From assembly GCF_900161835.1 (NCBI RefSeq), contig NZ_LT897836.1, positions 1,240,001 to 1,304,000 on the forward strand: a stretch of DNA of 64,000 nt, in the 5' to 3' direction. Each line of letters begins with the position of its first letter. The stretch's first letter is position 1. Origin of the DNA: Sodalis endosymbiont of Henestaris halophilus. GTDB taxonomy: Bacteria > Pseudomonadota > Gammaproteobacteria > Enterobacterales > Enterobacteriaceae. A program made the translations under genes and the position numbers. Of the stretch, positions 1 through 10,658 are shown piece after piece. The notes under the pieces were generated by a model. That model was not told the DNA's origin. It made no database searches and saw only the letters and a list, made by a program, of their open reading frames with translations.

Positions 1-699
1 AAAGCAGGTTATGGTACTAATACTTGAAATGATATAAACGATACGTAACGCCTTAATATTCATAATTGCCTTGACTTGCTGATGCAAGTCAACATCAAAA
101 CACGTATTTAAACTTTATTCAAATATTATTTAAAGCATTGTGCTGCTCGTCATTTTAACCTCCGCAAAGCGGACAGATTCTCGTTCTTGCTTTTATAATA
201 TATATTATAAATATATATCTTCTTCATTTATATTACTGCTATTAACAAATATAGTTACTAACTTAATAATACATACGAACAATGATAATTAACTTAATAT
301 AATCTTATAAACTACAACACTAACAAAAGTTAGCATTTCATTTATTATATTAAATATTTCCTATAGTCTTTTAATAGGTTATCTTGCTTATCTTTATTAC
401 CCACTCAAGATTTTCTTTCATAGAAATTCTGAATATGGGGAAAACTATTCCTTACGCTGATCTTTCTTACGAAAATAACCGTGGTCAATCGTGAACTTTA
501 TACCGATAGATATCCACTAATCTATCAAAGTAAGATTATTAAGATTATTTTACCCTATTGAACTTAGCTATGAATATTAATTCATAATTTAAATCTTTGC
601 AATACGTTATCTTTTATCTGCTTAAAAGCAACCGTTAAGTAACATAGTGCTTTCTTTTTGACTTTTTAAATTATTGAATCGCATTACTGTTACCAATGT
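1..699. other. AT-rich stretch without recognisable gene
   Basis: I see no open frame of useful length, RNA gene or repeat here. By gene order it lies beyond the 3' end of the asmA relic, where different enterobacteria carry different genes, so I had no specific protein to test against it. Very high A+T suggests fully decayed DNA. Confidence 0.5.
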
Positions 700-2456
700 T
701 TTGAAGACTTACTTTCCCTGGTTTCACATTTTTAGTTTTTGTACTTTTATTAATTTTATGCTCAAAGCACTGACGCAAGAATCGATCTACATCGAACTAA
801 TAATAAAACTATCTCAAACACAATAAACTCGCAATGGCATGAAGGTAAGATTAAGAATCTTAATTAACTACGTAATACCTTTCTACATCGATAATATTTT
901 GATTTGTAAATTCACATTAAATGAGCGCTCCAAAATTTGGAGTACCATCACCAGGTGCTTAAGTAACTCAGAATTACCAGTTAAACGGTCAAGCCGTAGT
1001 CTATTATGATCTAAAGAGCTATTAGCTATTTCTTCGGATACTGCATTACAATTAATGCGCGTTAACTCTATTTAAATTAACTACTAAATATTCAGCTCTC
1101 TCATTTAGCGTTGTCTAACATTATAATAACTGATTTTATTAATAGCTGGTAAAATATATAGTCATAAAATTACGTATCTCAATTATCCTTGACGCAGGTA
1201 ATTGATTAGTCAAAGCTTGAGATCAAGCAACCTTTTGCTGCATCGAGATAATAAGGGCTAAAAAATTGCGAACACATATAAAATAGAGGTTATTTCCTGT
1301 TGTCATCCATTATACCAGACAAATTTAAACTATTCATCACAAAGATTGCAGGCAAAAGTGTTTATGATTAGATATTCACGGTAATTGTTCGTCTGTACAT
1401 TGCAACCGGTAATTGCCATGACATTATAAATTAGGCTCTGGGCAAAACTTAAGATAAGTTGGTTGCTAAATTATTAGGGTTAGGGGCAGCACGTTATCTA
1501 TTAAAGAGCTATTAACTATAATTAGGTTGTTCTGTAGTAACTGCGCTTTGACTCTGAGCTTGCGCGTGATTGCTGGCAACACGCTACTAACGCCCTCTAA
1601 GGTATACGGATTTATTATCCTAACTACTGGAATCTAATTAATACACCGGTTCGTTGCTTAACAGAGAGCTGATTTTGTCCACTCAAAGTACTGTCATTAA
1701 AGCTCAAATATAATTCACTAAGCGTCAAGCTTTGATTGATAAAAGAATAATTAACTTAAAACAATATCTACGTCAATGCGTTATTCCAGCAAGCCATAGA
1801 TACGCTGTCAATAGCTACATTACGCATATTAACTATGATTTCACGCAGGTATTGAATTAAATCTAGTCTACTATTGAGTCCGATAGACATATCTTGTTAC
1901 TCAAGCCTGAGATGCTCGGCACATTGTATACATTCTTTTATACTGAATCCTGTTTTATTTGTAGTGTACATTACATAAATTAAGTCACTTATTGACATGA
2001 TTTTACTAGATAAGTAAGCTATCCGCAATCTATCTATATTCTAAGACTCATAATGGTTCTTTTCGGCTCTAGATTGCCTGACTGCGCAATCAGTGTACAT
2101 GATCGGGCCAACTAGTTGTACTGTCTCTGGCGTGAATCTAATAATTGTCCCTTTAAATACAACCTTATTTTACCAATAACTGATAAGCAAAAGATACAGA
2201 TCCACGTACATGCGCATATTTCCGCATTAATAAACGAAAGCCACCTACTGTGAATGGTAGGTGTTATATGTCCCGCAAAAAAATTCTCAATTGCGCAACC
2301 AGAGATACCAAAAATTTTTCCTTGCAAGCTTGCTTATCGATACACCATCACACGTAGTAATCATGTATCTGCGAAATTATTGATATTAATTATCGCCACC
2401 ATAAACGTCGAACCAACCACAACCCTCCATTAGTAATGCATAAAAACGTCTATCAT
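700..2456 (-). pseudogene. asmA: asmA relic (outer membrane assembly/AsmA-like protein)
   Basis: This is a decayed asmA with no usable reading frame, in its ancestral place directly downstream of dcd. Seen in minus-strand frames: near the 5' end a piece reading NINNFADT where E. coli AsmA has NPNDFRDY, then FWYLWLRN for RWHVWPQL, then VFKGTIIRFTP for VMLKGAVIQLTP. Near the 3' end (about 800-840) MPLRVYC matches VPLRVYG and a conserved Asp follows at the expected spacing. Several stops and frame changes separate the pieces. AsmA is an inner-membrane-anchored periplasmic protein of the family implicated in phospholipid transport to the outer membrane. The length from first to last match agrees with a 617-residue protein. 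The middle part I could not align. Confidence 0.75.
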
Positions 2457-2514
2457 CTTCTTATGTCGTGCTTTTATATTATTGCCCGATGATATGGCAA
2501 CGGTCCTTGACAAT

Positions 2515-3096
2515 TTAATCTTTGTCGATCCGGCTGGCCACAGCACCTTGCTGATTGCGGTATTTGGCATTTTCGCGATAGTTATAAGGACGGGCTGCGG
2601 GACCGCTCAAAGGTTCAAAGCTTAAAGCACCTATAAGCATTTCGGGACGCAACGCCAATGGCAACTTACCTGAATTATAGAACTCTAGTACTATTCTACC
2701 ATGCCAGCCCGGATCGATCCGTTGTGCGGTAACGTGTACCATCAAACCAAGGCGCGCTAGTGAGGAACGTCCGTCCAACCAACCAACTAAATCATCAGGA
2801 AGTGTAACTGATTCCAGGGTTGCCGCCAATACCAGCTCACCCGGATGCAGAAAAAAAACTTCGCTATCAGTTAATTGTATTTCATCGCTCATCACTCGAT
2901 CCAGCGCTGAGGCTACTTCATTTTTTGGCCCACTTAGATCAATATACGCTGCGGTATGACCCAGAAATACCCGAAACTGATTGCTCAATCTTACATCTAC
3001 CGTTACCCCGTTAATCCTTTCTCGTGGGGGGCGAGGCGTAATATCTAGTCGTCCTTTATCTAACAAGATCTCAATATCTCGGTCGCACAATCTCAT
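2515..3096 (-). CDS. dcd: dCTP deaminase
   Basis: Dcd deaminates dCTP to dUTP, which dUTPase then turns into dUMP for thymidylate synthesis. The 193-residue product has exactly the E. coli length and is highly similar end to end. It contains the family motif [13 protein letters not shown] (about residues 110-122) and the [15 protein letters not shown] segment with the catalytic glutamate and substrate-binding residues (about 137-151), and ends in the typical SRIDKD. It starts with ATG at 3096. The enzyme acts as a cytoplasmic trimer. Its neighbours on both sides, asmA downstream and udk upstream, are relics, so dcd is a single survivor of an asmA-dcd-udk-mrp block. Because uridine kinase is lost here, de novo supply of pyrimidine nucleotides is probably the only source of its substrate (inference). 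Confidence 0.97.
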   Translation of the reverse strand: MRLCDRDIEILLDKGRLDITPRPPRERINGVTVDVRLSNQFRVFLGHTAAYIDLSGPKNEVASALDRVMSDEIQLTDSEVFFLHPGELVLAATLESVTLPDDLVGWLDGRSSLARLGLMVHVTAQRIDPGWHGRIVLEFYNSGKLPLALRPEMLIGALSFEPLSGPAARPYNYRENAKYRNQQGAVASRIDKD

Positions 3097-3183
3097 TATT
3101 TTCTCTCCATCAAGGCATGAATCAGGTAGGTATAGTTACGTTGGCAGCAGCCGGTTATGTGTCAATAACCACACGAGAATTAT

Positions 3184-3850
3184 TTAAAAACTAGCTAATA
3201 TTTGCTTGTCACGTATCGATAGCAATTTAATTTTACGACCTCTCTGGAAGATAATGAGAACATCTTGTTTTAATAATTTAATGAACTGCAAAAACCTCGT
3301 ATAAACGGTACGCTGAGATTGTTCTATAACGGAATCTATTGAACATTAACGTTCAATGCAGCTACCTGTAATACAATAATGCATAAGGCAAATATTAAGC
3401 AGCATATCAAATAAAAAAAACATAAACAGGAATTTTCTGGCACAGGCTTAAATCTGTTAATAATAGAAGGAATTGAAAGATAATTAATTGGTTAAGCCAT
3501 AAATAAAAGTATTTAAAAAAATGAGTCTGCTTCATTTAACTATAGGTCAGCCGTTCGATTAGCAAGCCCATCCCTAGCATCTAAATATACAGCATGTTAT
3601 TATATCCTCTAGAGGGCTCAGATAGCTACAATTGATTGTGATCCCCTGTCTTGGTATAATAATTATATTAATATGATCTTCATCATATCTGTTTTATAAA
3701 TGTCTTAAAGAAAGATGATAAGATGTTTACTGCTATTGTGGATATAAACACCACTATTGGTAAATTATCTGGGGGATAAACTCGTTTTTGTAAGGAAACA
3801 CTCGCCAGAGTCTGGAATAACGCACTGACAGAACCTGTCAATTATAATCA
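3184..3850 (-). pseudogene. udk: udk relic (uridine kinase)
   Basis: A nearly full-length but dead udk, immediately upstream of dcd as in Yersinia/Serratia-type genomes. Minus-strand frames show CQCVI near the 5' end, LLLTD, NICLM, then CSIDSVIEQSQRTVY where E. coli has GRSMDSVMAQYQKTVRP. A final stop-free run begins TVYTRFLQFIKLLKQ and contains the RGRK and ILASF that correspond to PRGGK and ISQFF; the TAA at 3184-3186 is at the native stop. At least four frame changes and internal stops are present. Udk salvages uridine and cytidine to UMP and CMP. The span (about 667 nt) agrees with a 213-codon gene, so decay went by small indels and substitutions. Confidence 0.85.
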
Positions 3851-4149
3851 AAGATCTTATCTTAGTTAGGGCACTGATCTTAATTGCAATATTTTAACTG
3901 TGCAAAAGCAATTACGCAGCAAATATAGAGTAAAAGGACTCTGCCGATGGTAATTTCTGAACCAAGTGAAGCTTCCACCGGAAATGTTTCAAATGGTCAT
4001 CGTTTGTCCCACTTAGTTTAATACCCCTTCATACTAAAGATGCTATCTTTGTCATGCAAATAGCGGTATGTCCATAGTTGGCAATAATCAACGGTTATTA
4101 CTACCTTAAATGAGATAATTTATAAGTGCGCATTAATTCACTTTCTTGG

Positions 4150-5020
4150 TTACCATATACTGTGTGATTACCTTTTGATAAATTCATTGTAATGACTTTA
4201 CTAATGAAAGTAGATAACCAATAGGCTTGTTAGTTATCTTTAGTATTGTTCTACTTCGCTGCAGTAATCGTTTCTCCTTAAAGTGATGGTTGTAGTTAGA
4301 GGGTTATAAAATCTAAAGCCACACCTATTCCTTTATGAAATTTAGCTAATATTTATATATCGTAGGTTAATATCTGGCAAATTATACCTTGGATCCTGTT
4401 AGCTATACGTCTTACTCCGGATGTGGAGTAGACCGCCTAAACCATATTTGTTTACAGCAGATCAATATGTATTGCCGTTATTAGAGTGAAATTTATAGAT
4501 TATATTTTTAGTAATCTCCGTCGGATTAACATCAGTTCATCATGAGCTAAATTGCACTGCCGCTCATAGTTACGGACTAAAATGCAATAGTATCTAATCC
4601 CAGTAACACTTACTAGTACTGTTCCGCAAGCTTTCCCGACTATCCTTCCTGAGTGGCGCCAAGAGATATATTCCTACTTAATATTATTAGCTAATCTAGC
4701 TACGATTAAAATTCATTAATTTATAGCTGCAATAGCAGCTTCACTGACATAAAATCTCGATAAAACATATATCATTTTATCCTGGGTTACTATAATAGCC
4801 GATAAAGTTAGTGTGACTAGAACGTGGGTCCTCAGCGGAACCATATGATGTTAAGCTGAGGATGTTGGACGCTTTTAAATTAATCACACCCGCATGAACC
4901 GTATTAAAGAACTTTTAATATGGGCGTTTGCCTTCCGCTACCAAAAGCTAGCGTAAGATTGACGGGAGTATATTAGCTTTGTTCTAGTTACACTTCAGCA
5001 AGCTTTTGTTAAACAAAAGA
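4150..5020 (-). pseudogene. mrp: mrp (apbC) relic, P-loop Fe-S carrier
   Basis: Gene order (udk-mrp-metG, with mrp divergent from metG) predicts mrp here. On the minus strand, around 4836-4870, the DNA closely resembles the codons for VGILDADIYGP. Just before it, at about 4890-4945, GSGR follows an Ala at the Walker A site (SSGKGGVGKSS in E. coli). Further down I read GLGGLLHIR for GTGGAEKLA and HKG for LDKG. Mrp is a P-loop NTPase that binds and transfers Fe-S clusters. No frame stays open for more than about 25 codons. The N-terminal part toward metG is not recognisable and may be deleted. The ends given are estimates. Confidence 0.6.
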
Positions 5021-5207
5021 AGTGATTTTATATTTTGTAAGTTCTATTTTAAAAAAAAGTAATCATGTACATTCGTATAAAACGGCCAGCGACAACATTG
5101 TAAAATCTTACCGGCGACTAATTGACATGTCATTTTGCTTACGTAAGGTATTACTATTATTTACCATAAACTACCCTAATAATAATTAACTACAGCCAAT
5201 TCCTACT

Positions 5208-6881
5208 ATGACTCAATTAACAAAAAAAATATTGGTAACCTGTGCATTACCTTACGCTAACGGTTCTATTCATATTGGTCATATGCTAGAGCATATACAA
5301 GCAGATATTTGGGTACGTTATCAACGAATGCGCGGCCATCAGGTTTATTTTATCTGTGCTGATGACGCTCACGGCACGCCAATTATGCTTAAAGCGCAGC
5401 AATTAGGTATAACTCCCCAAGAAATGATTCATAACATCAATCTAGAGCACCAGTCAGATTTTGCAAGCTTTAGCATAAGCTATGATAATTACCATTCTAC
5501 CCATAGCGAAGATAATCGCGAGTTATCCATGCTGATTTATCAGCGCCTCAAAAAACATGGTTATATAAAAAAGAAGATTATTTCCCAACTCTTTGATCCA
5601 GACAAGGCCATGTTTTTACCTGATCGCTTTGTGAAAGGAACCTGTCCAAAATGCCATTCTCACGATCAATATGGTGATAATTGTGAAGTCTGCTGCGCTA
5701 CCTATAACCCAACAGATCTTATCAACCCAAAATCAACGTTGTCAGAATCCTCGCCGGTAATACGGGAATCGGAACACTTTTTCTTTGATTTGCCCGCATT
5801 CAGCGATATGCTATATTCTTGGACACGATCCGGCGCACTACAAGATCAGGTAGCCAATAAAATACAAGAATGGTTCAAGTCAGGATTGCAACAGTGGGAC
5901 ATTACTCGCGACGCACCCTATTTTGGCTTTGAAGTACCGGATCAGCCTGGCAAATATTTCTATGTTTGGCTTGATGCGCCTATTGGTTATATGAGCTCTT
6001 TTAAAAATTTTTGCAAAAAAAATAGTCATATTAACTTTAACGAGTTCTGGGATCTAAATTCCAAAGCTAGTATTTATCATTTCATTGGGAAGGATATTAT
6101 CTATTTTCATAGCCTGTTCTGGCCAGCAATTCTAGAAGGCAGTCAATTTCGCAAACCGACCAATTTATTTGTTCACGGCTATGTGACCGTCAATGGCACT
6201 AAGATGTCCAAGTCTCGCGGTACGTTCATCAAGGCAAGTACCTATCTAGCACACTTAGATGCGGATTGTCTGCGTTATTATTATGCTGCTAAACTATCGT
6301 CGCGAATAGATGATATCGACTTAAATTTAGAAGATTTTGTACAACGAGTAAATACCGATATTGTTAATAAAGTGGTCAATCTGGCTTCACGCAATGCTGG
6401 CCTTATCAATAAACGCTTTGACGGTGAGTTAGCAGCCACGATAGCTGACCCAGAGTTATATGCAACCTTCGTCAAGGCTGCAACGTCGATTGGTGAAGCG
6501 TTTAGTAACCGTGAAACCAACCGTGCTATACGCGAAATTATGACCCTAGCGGATTTAGCCAATCGTTACGTTGATGAACAAGCACCATGGATAGTGGCGA
6601 AAGAGAAAGGCCGCGATAGGGATCTACAAGCCATCTGCTCGATGGGTATTCAAATGTTTCGAGTGCTGATGACCTATTTGAAACCGGTAATCCCTTCGTT
6701 GACAATGCGAGCGGAAGCCTTTCTTGCTACCACACTCACCTGGGATGCGGTTTCAACGCCAATAGTAACGCATCGCATCAGTCCGTTTAAGACACTATTT
6801 AGCCGGATAGTACCATCACAAGTGGATGCAATTATTGAGGAATCGCGCCAGAAAACGGCGCTGACAACAGAACAACAATGA
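5208..6881 (+). CDS. metG: methionyl-tRNA synthetase, truncated after the anticodon-binding domain
   Basis: MetG charges tRNA-Met with methionine. The 557-residue product carries the HIGH-type motif (HIGHML, about residues 22-27), the zinc knuckle region with CPKC and CEVC (about 145-162), the KMSKS loop ([10 protein letters not shown], near 334) and the helical anticodon-binding domain. E. coli MetG has 677 residues; the last about 120 form a tRNA-binding, dimerising domain that is absent here. A relic of that domain lies downstream (6960-7215), so the stop at 6881 is secondary. It is known that E. coli MetG trimmed to about 550 residues is an active monomer, so this gene is very likely functional. 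It is transcribed away from the mrp relic; a TTGACA at 5122 may belong to its promoter. Confidence 0.96.
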   Translation: MTQLTKKILVTCALPYANGSIHIGHMLEHIQADIWVRYQRMRGHQVYFICADDAHGTPIMLKAQQLGITPQEMIHNINLEHQSDFASFSISYDNYHSTHSEDNRELSMLIYQRLKKHGYIKKKIISQLFDPDKAMFLPDRFVKGTCPKCHSHDQYGDNCEVCCATYNPTDLINPKSTLSESSPVIRESEHFFFDLPAFSDMLYSWTRSGALQDQVANKIQEWFKSGLQQWDITRDAPYFGFEVPDQPGKYFYVWLDAPIGYMSSFKNFCKKNSHINFNEFWDLNSKASIYHFIGKDIIYFHSLFWPAILEGSQFRKPTNLFVHGYVTVNGTKMSKSRGTFIKASTYLAHLDADCLRYYYAAKLSSRIDDIDLNLEDFVQRVNTDIVNKVVNLASRNAGLINKRFDGELAATIADPELYATFVKAATSIGEAFSNRETNRAIREIMTLADLANRYVDEQAPWIVAKEKGRDRDLQAICSMGIQMFRVLMTYLKPVIPSLTMRAEAFLATTLTWDAVSTPIVTHRISPFKTLFSRIVPSQVDAIIEESRQKTALTTEQQ

Positions 6882-6959
6882 ACCCCAAATATATCTAAAC
6901 CTAGTTTCTTATCGCCGATACAAATTAAATGTAATTATTTAATCAAAGTAAGAATACAA

Positions 6960-7215
6960 GGTTACGCTTATAAAGCACCTCTAAAAAGCAGGAAAAATCT
7001 GATAATGTATTGAAATTTAAGCGAGTTAAACCGTAAGATGTTATCTTACATATGCTCACCCTACACCTATTTATCGGTATTAAGAAATGCCATAACGATA
7101 ATTATGGTTAATCTGGTGCCGTGTCAAAGCCGCTTTTGTCTTTTTGGAAAGCAATTTGATAGCAACTCACATTATCTGTCATGATGTTTTCTGCTATAAT
7201 CTGGGTCCTATGTGT
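6960..7215 (+). pseudogene. metG: relic of the MetG C-terminal tRNA-binding domain
   Basis: Downstream of the metG stop, plus-strand frames still show pieces of the lost domain in the right order. SDNVLKF stands where E. coli has SDKLLRL. TIIMVNLVPCQSRF stands for TIMVANLAPRKMRF, and LESNLIAT followed by DVFCY for SEGMVMAA and DIFLL. Frame changes and stops separate the pieces. They show that the ancestor had the full-length enzyme and that the domain was lost by point mutation and drift rather than by a single deletion. Confidence 0.7.
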
Positions 7216-9471
7216 AACTTACGAAATATTAGTAAATAACCAACACAAACGTTTTCGGATATGCAATAGTCGACTTTCGTCAGCATTAGTATTGTTACTC
7301 ATCATATAAACTATCTTCATTTTCTATAAATGTCTATATAGAATCTATTTTTATAACCTTATTTTCCTGTTGCTATTTATTTTACCAAAACGTTATTATT
7401 CTGCATGCAAATGCAAAATAATTATGGAGATGCGTGTTATGAAGTAATCACCATCCTTTGTTTTGCACAATTTATTGCTTAGAGCACTTATGCTAAATTT
7501 AACCGTTAAAAAATTAAAATACAATGCTGTTTTGGGCTACTTTTATTCTTGTCACCATGAGATAACATCCAAACAAAAAATAATTTTTGATACGGGAGTA
7601 CATATTATTTTATCATAGTATGTGTTTTCTACGGTGTCTATCTTGGTAGAACATTTCAAGCGCAACGATGCTATTCTGTGCACTATGATGATATGCTTTG
7701 TGAAGCAGTATGTTACTGTAGAGCGTTTCACGATCTGATCATACTTACTTATTTACCTGATAAGGATGATAAGCCTTGCTTATTAGCTAGTTAACCTGAA
7801 ATGCATAGTAATATTATCAAGGGCAATAGCAATTAGCTAACTAATCCAAATTGTTTTAGCTAACTGCAAAGGGGTTGAGAGTCAATCAGTAAATATGGAC
7901 AACCCGAAGCCCTCAGGAAGCAATAAACGTTGAGGTTTCGCTAAATTCTAAATTTTTAAGTCATGGGTAAAACGGCTTATATGTTGCATCTTAGGCGAAC
8001 TTAGTGGCAATCTTAGGATTATAATTTACGATATAAATTTACTAGTACCTCATGGTGTTTTTTAATCTTTAATTTATATAAAGCGGTAAAGATGATTTCA
8101 CGAATAATTAGATTATAATCGTTATGTTGAAATATTACTTTAGCAAAGTATATCGCGCTATGAGCTCTCATGAAATAATTAACAGATGGTAATATTATTT
8201 TTATTTAACTTAATAGATTATTTTGCAAATATTTTGTTGTGTGGGCATTATACTTAATCATATGCTTATTACAATATAGTAAATTTTACTAAATCATATT
8301 GAATTTCGTATGCACGCCTAAAAACATTACTAAGCAATGTAAAGTTAGAATATTGTGGATTTTAATTGACCTTATTGTTAATAACTACTAAGTTAGTAGT
8401 TATTATTCTTGTATAGTAATACTAGCCGCGCTATTTATTACGGGGTGTAATTAATATTAAAGTAAATTTTTGTTATAGGTATTTGACAATACCAGAGTAA
8501 AAATAATATTTACTATATAATGTGGTTCGATCACTACAATCAGGCTGTGTTATTATAAAGCTCTTGCTTTTTAACTGATTAGTTAATTCAAGATTATATC
8601 TGCAACAAAATGTTAGTTCAAGATATCATTGCATTTATTTACTTGAATTATTGTAAAATATTTTGATTGTTTTGTTTTCAGCCACGTTAAATACGTTAGT
8701 AATCATTTAATAAATGGAATAAAGATTGTCATTTTTATTAATTTAATTCAAAATGACTCAAAATTATCTGAGGCACGCTTGTAGATTTTTTTGCTAGAAT
8801 AAAAGGATATAAAAAGCGTGACATAGCAGACTCTGCGGTCGATAATGTGTGCCAAAGTGCGACATTTTTTGCTGTAGCATTAATTCACTTTGGTAACACA
8901 AATAAAGGCTAGTTCGACCAAGCAATAGCAGCGCAGAGTTCAACATTTGCATGGTGCAGCTACTAAAAAAGTAAAATACAAGCATAACAGTATTTAACAA
9001 ACCCGGCGTGAGAATTTTATAGAAATACTTGCTAGTAAGTCTTGCTTGCAATTCTATTGCTAAGTTAGCGCAGACACCTTTTGGATTTATCTAAATCATA
9101 TTCATCGTGACACTCATTGCTATCATCAGTCATTATTTACTCCGCAATGAAAACGATACGCGGATAGACACTACCCTTTGGGGTAAGCGTTTAATACTTG
9201 CATACGTTAAGGTTGTCACTAAAAATGGTTATGAAGATCTTACTCCTTGGTGATTATTGCCTGTAATTTTGCTAGCGACCTCCCTATCGCAGATGACAGC
9301 AACGAGCATTATCTGCCCCGCGCACATTCAACTAAATAGGTATAGCCGACATTTAGTGCCGTCAGTAACACTAGAATTTTACTCGCTATTCTCACTTATT
9401 ATCTACCGTTGTTCAGCCGGGGTCTGACGCTAACTTATAACCGACACATTAACATAGTTGCTAGATATACC
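7216..9471. other. 2.2 kb without intact gene; one eroded open block near the end
   Basis: No gene is recognised between metG and folE. Most of it is very AT-rich. From 9095 to 9427 (+) the composition is more gene-like: one frame is open for 110 codons except for a single TGA at 9251-9253, and the conceptual product looks membrane-protein-like (IIFIVTLIAII start; later LLPVILLATS). It lacks a start codon and I could not assign it to a family. A short minus-strand frame at 8794-9051 has no family resemblance and lies in AT-rich sequence. Confidence 0.35.
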
Positions 9472-9500
9472 TGGATAGGTTAGCTTAATGCGATTATAAT
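9472..9500 (+). promoter_or_regulatory. candidate folE promoter
   Basis: TGGATA (9472-9477), a 17-base spacer and a perfect TATAAT (9495-9500) form a sigma-70-like promoter about 100 bases before folE. The -35 matches the consensus at four of six positions. In such AT-rich DNA chance matches are frequent; position and spacing are what support it. Confidence 0.4.
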
Positions 9501-9600
9501 AAACCACATTTATTGAATTATCTTCGTACACCCCACTAAAATATTACGTATTCTACGGTTAAACCCGTAGGAAGGAATCTCCTGCTAGAGAAATACAAAT

Positions 9601-10263
9601 ATGGTTACGATGACAAAAGAGGCCTCACAGGTACGAGAAGCCTTACTAGCCTGTGGTCTCGAAACACAGCTGCAGGGCAAAGTGCTGGATAACGAAGTTC
9701 GTAAAAGTCTGATCGCCGATCACATGACTGCAATCATGACTCTGCTCAACCTTGATTTAACCGATGATAGCCTAGCGAAAACACCGCACCGTATTGCCAA
9801 ATTGTACGTAAAGGAAGTTTTTGCTGGCTTGGATTACGCTAATTTTCCTAAAATTACGGTCCTCGAAAACAAGATGCAAGTAAATGAAATGGTTACCGTA
9901 CGTAATATTACACTAACCAGCACTTGCGAACATCATTTTGTTATTATTGACGGCAAAGCCACGGTATCTTATATCCCTAAAGATTACGTAATAGGATTGT
10001 CAAAAATTAATCGTATTGTGCAGTTTTTTTCCCAGAGGCCTCAGGTGCAGGAACGGCTGACACAGCAGATTCTCGTAGCACTACAGATGTTGCTAGGAAC
10101 AAATAATGTGGCAGTCTCTATCGGAGCCGTGCATTATTGCGTCAAAGCCCGTGGTATCCGCGATGCCACCAGCACTACGACTACTACATCGCTCGGTGGA
10201 TTATTTAAATCTAGCCAAAATACTCGCCAAGAATTTTTACGTGCAATCATGCACACATCATAA
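9601..10263 (+). CDS. folE: GTP cyclohydrolase I
   Basis: FolE converts GTP to 7,8-dihydroneopterin triphosphate, the first step of folate synthesis. The 220-residue product aligns with E. coli FolE (222) from end to end. It has the zinc-ligand Cys and His residues in STCEHHF (about 106-112), the HYCVKARG segment with the second zinc cysteine (about 178-185), the substrate-binding [20 protein letters not shown] region and the terminal [19 protein letters not shown] at 9601 fits; a second in-frame ATG lies at 9610 and gives a start nearer to the conserved TKEA, so the true start is uncertain by three codons. The gene is isolated: nothing intact within 2.7 kb upstream or 4.2 kb downstream, which implies its own promoter. 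Confidence 0.97.
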   Translation: MVTMTKEASQVREALLACGLETQLQGKVLDNEVRKSLIADHMTAIMTLLNLDLTDDSLAKTPHRIAKLYVKEVFAGLDYANFPKITVLENKMQVNEMVTVRNITLTSTCEHHFVIIDGKATVSYIPKDYVIGLSKINRIVQFFSQRPQVQERLTQQILVALQMLLGTNNVAVSIGAVHYCVKARGIRDATSTTTTTSLGGLFKSSQNTRQEFLRAIMHTS

Positions 10264-10658
10264 GAATTAATCTATTATTAATCTTGAACTACCGCGCCTA
10301 TGTCGTAGTTGAATTGTAAGCGTAACATATTGCTATCTTGCACATTTTTGCTGATAAACATAAACGCCGTTTGTCTCTCGCAAAACGATTACCTTAATCC
10401 TACTTAATGCTGGAAATAATTATCCTCAATAACGTCAATGAATTTTTATATTTTTGTATTCTTATTTTGAGTCAAAAGTTTAGGAAAATTGTCAACGAGA
10501 AATTTTTTCATTGTAAAAAATTTAATTTTTCATGTTATTTATCCTAGGATAAACTATATAATACTGGATTAAGGACTGATAACTTCATTACAATTTAACT
10601 GATTAACTCATCAACAAGTATGCGCCATTTGCTTACTATCGTATAATAATTATATGTT
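10264..10658. other. AT-rich spacer, no gene seen
   Basis: Between folE and the ilvI relic I see no open frame or RNA gene. In E. coli leuO precedes ilvI, but I could not find traces of it. Confidence 0.4.

Noticed and set aside
2112-2327. 71-codon minus-strand frame
   Set aside because: It is a fragment within the asmA relic, not a separate gene.
7172-7200. Extended -10 promoter-like TGCTATAAT after metG
   Set aside because: It lies within the relic of the MetG C-terminal domain (frame DVFCYN), with no gene behind it for 2.4 kb, so the match is probably chance.
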